From Archilochus colubris (taxonomy: Eukaryota > Chordata > Aves > Apodiformes > Trochilidae): a stretch of 64,000 nucleotides of DNA. The stretch's first letter is position 1. Each line of letters opens with the position of its first letter. Positions 62,801 through 64,000 of this stretch are shown piece by piece. Position numbers and translations under genes: made by a program. The notes below the pieces were generated by a model. It was not told where the DNA came from and searched no databases. It was given only the letters and a program-made list of their open reading frames with translations. The DNA lies in NCBI GenBank assembly GCA_023079485.1, contig CM041103.1:10474503-10538502 (forward strand). Direction: 5' to 3'.

Positions 62801-63610
62801 CCATCTTCAGCCCAAGATAAAAAAGTTTGGGGTTTTTTGGTTTGGTTTTTTTCAATAAACTGTAGCTTTAAGTTCTGTGGATTTTTTCCATCCCCTCCCT
62901 GACATCCTCTCCAGATTCCTGACCCAGCCACGGGGGTCAGGGGCAACCACTTCCTCTTGTTCCAACAACATCCCGTGCCCACTGCAAACCTGAGGCTTTA
63001 AACAGGAGCTAATTCACTGCTCAAGGCCAACATTAGCAATGCCTGTCTCTCAACTAATCAGCAGGCAATTAGCTGGGAGAATTCAGGATGAAGCTTCAGA
63101 CAACGCGTAAACCTTCAGCCACTAAATTCCATCCTCAAATAATGAGACTCTATTTTAATTTCACAGTGATAATATTGCACAGCATTCCCTCCCCTTATTT
63201 ACCTCCAGGAAGTAACATTAGCATTTAAAAAAAAAAATAAAAAATCCAGCAACCAGCTTCCACCTATTCCTATGTATCATTCCTAATTTAATTCCAGAAT
63301 TAAGCTCTGTTAATGGACGCAAACTATAATTTTGAGCATGCAGGCACTGTTAATATTTGAACAAGCTAACAACAACAACAAAACACAGAGGATTAATACA
63401 TGCACGGTCATTCTTTCTAACAGCAAGGATTCAGTTCTAATTTTCACAGAATATTAAAACAAATTTTAATTAGATTATACTAGTGCCTCCCAAGTAAGTG
63501 TTTGCAAGGAGAACTCCACTGTGCAGAAATACAGTCTGCAGTAGGAGAGTAGGAGAGGAAAAACTTGCCCGTTAAGTAGCTTAATCACTGAAGAGCTTTG
63601 AGGTGGCTCC

Positions 63611-63630
63611 TTTTTTTTTTTTTTTTTTTT
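63611..63630. repeat. Poly-T run, 20 bases
   Basis: An uninterrupted T run on the plus strand, without an attached element that I can recognise. Confidence 0.8.
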
Positions 63631-64000
63631 CATTGTAGCCTTCTCACACTTTGCAAAGAGGTTGTCAGAGATGTTTAGTCATAATCATTTCTCTGGAAAA
63701 TGAAAAGTGATCTTGACAAACAGGGGTGAGACCAGAAAAGAAGAGAGAAGAAAAAAAAGTCCTGTCAATATGGGAAAGACATCCTGTTCCTTCCCAGTGA
63801 CCCAAAACACCAAGGTTTGCTACTCTAAAGCAGGGAACAATCTCCAAGAACAGCGTGTCCGCTGCGGACACCCGCGCTGCCTCCGCTGCCTTTTTTCCCC
63901 CTAACAGCTAATGAAACTGCTCGTGCACTCTTGCTATGAAGGAGAATTTAAAAACAGAACAAGGAAAGCAAAGAAGGTCAAACATGCAGCTCCAGCACAG

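Larger units (their letters stand above)
47749..64000 (-). other. MSI2: MSI2 intron, incomplete (more than 16 kb)
   Basis: The preceding RRM2 exon (ending ..NRHRG in the family) is not found on either strand, so the intron runs off the window. It contains a CR1 fragment (50695-50862), a 20-T run (63611-63630) and AT-rich islands near 50040-50500, 53500-53760, 56440-56660, 57640-57860 and 63000-63480 that have the look of conserved non-coding elements. No other gene is supported. Confidence 0.8.

Overview
This is vertebrate, almost certainly avian, nuclear DNA. The introns are compact and GC-mixed, two short 5'-truncated CR1 LINE fragments are present (the typical bird retroposon), and the protein-coding exons are split by GT-AG introns. 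There are no bacterial operons, phage genes, CRISPR arrays or tRNA/rRNA genes that I can see. Only one gene is recognisable: the 3' half of MSI2 (Musashi RNA-binding protein 2), transcribed from the minus strand, so its 5' end lies beyond base 64000.

Layout in the direction of transcription (high to low coordinates): an intron fills 47749-64000. Exon 47666-47748 finishes RRM2. Exon 40693-40807 encodes the basic RGRARG linker. Exon 35481-35555 starts the aromatic/Gly/Pro-rich tail. An alternative terminal exon (coding 33148-33188, 3' UTR down to a poly(A) signal at 31810-31815) gives a short isoform ending DYLPISQDIIFIN. The other choice is exon 22320-22382 (Ala-rich), then exon 7133-7341 with two acceptors 54 nt apart, then the last coding exon 5342-5383 ending GPLIATAFTNGYH, followed by an AT-rich 3' UTR of about 4.3 kb. 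Every splice phase was checked by hand and the joined frame is open. The window encodes about 177 residues of the C-terminus (195 with the distal acceptor), or about 104 for the short isoform.

The introns contain no other gene I can support. They hold microsatellites, a three-copy 37-bp minisatellite beside an acceptor, two CR1 fragments, homopolymer runs and several AT-rich islands with retained CpGs that look like conserved non-coding sequence.

The most interesting signal is that GUAG, the core motif bound by Musashi proteins, is clustered on the sense strand of this Musashi gene. A 6-nt-periodic array lies at 18223-18259, a second cluster at 23359-23454, and a scatter occurs in the distal 3' UTR. 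This suggests that MSI2 protein may bind its own pre-mRNA and mRNA. This is inference and has not been tested here.
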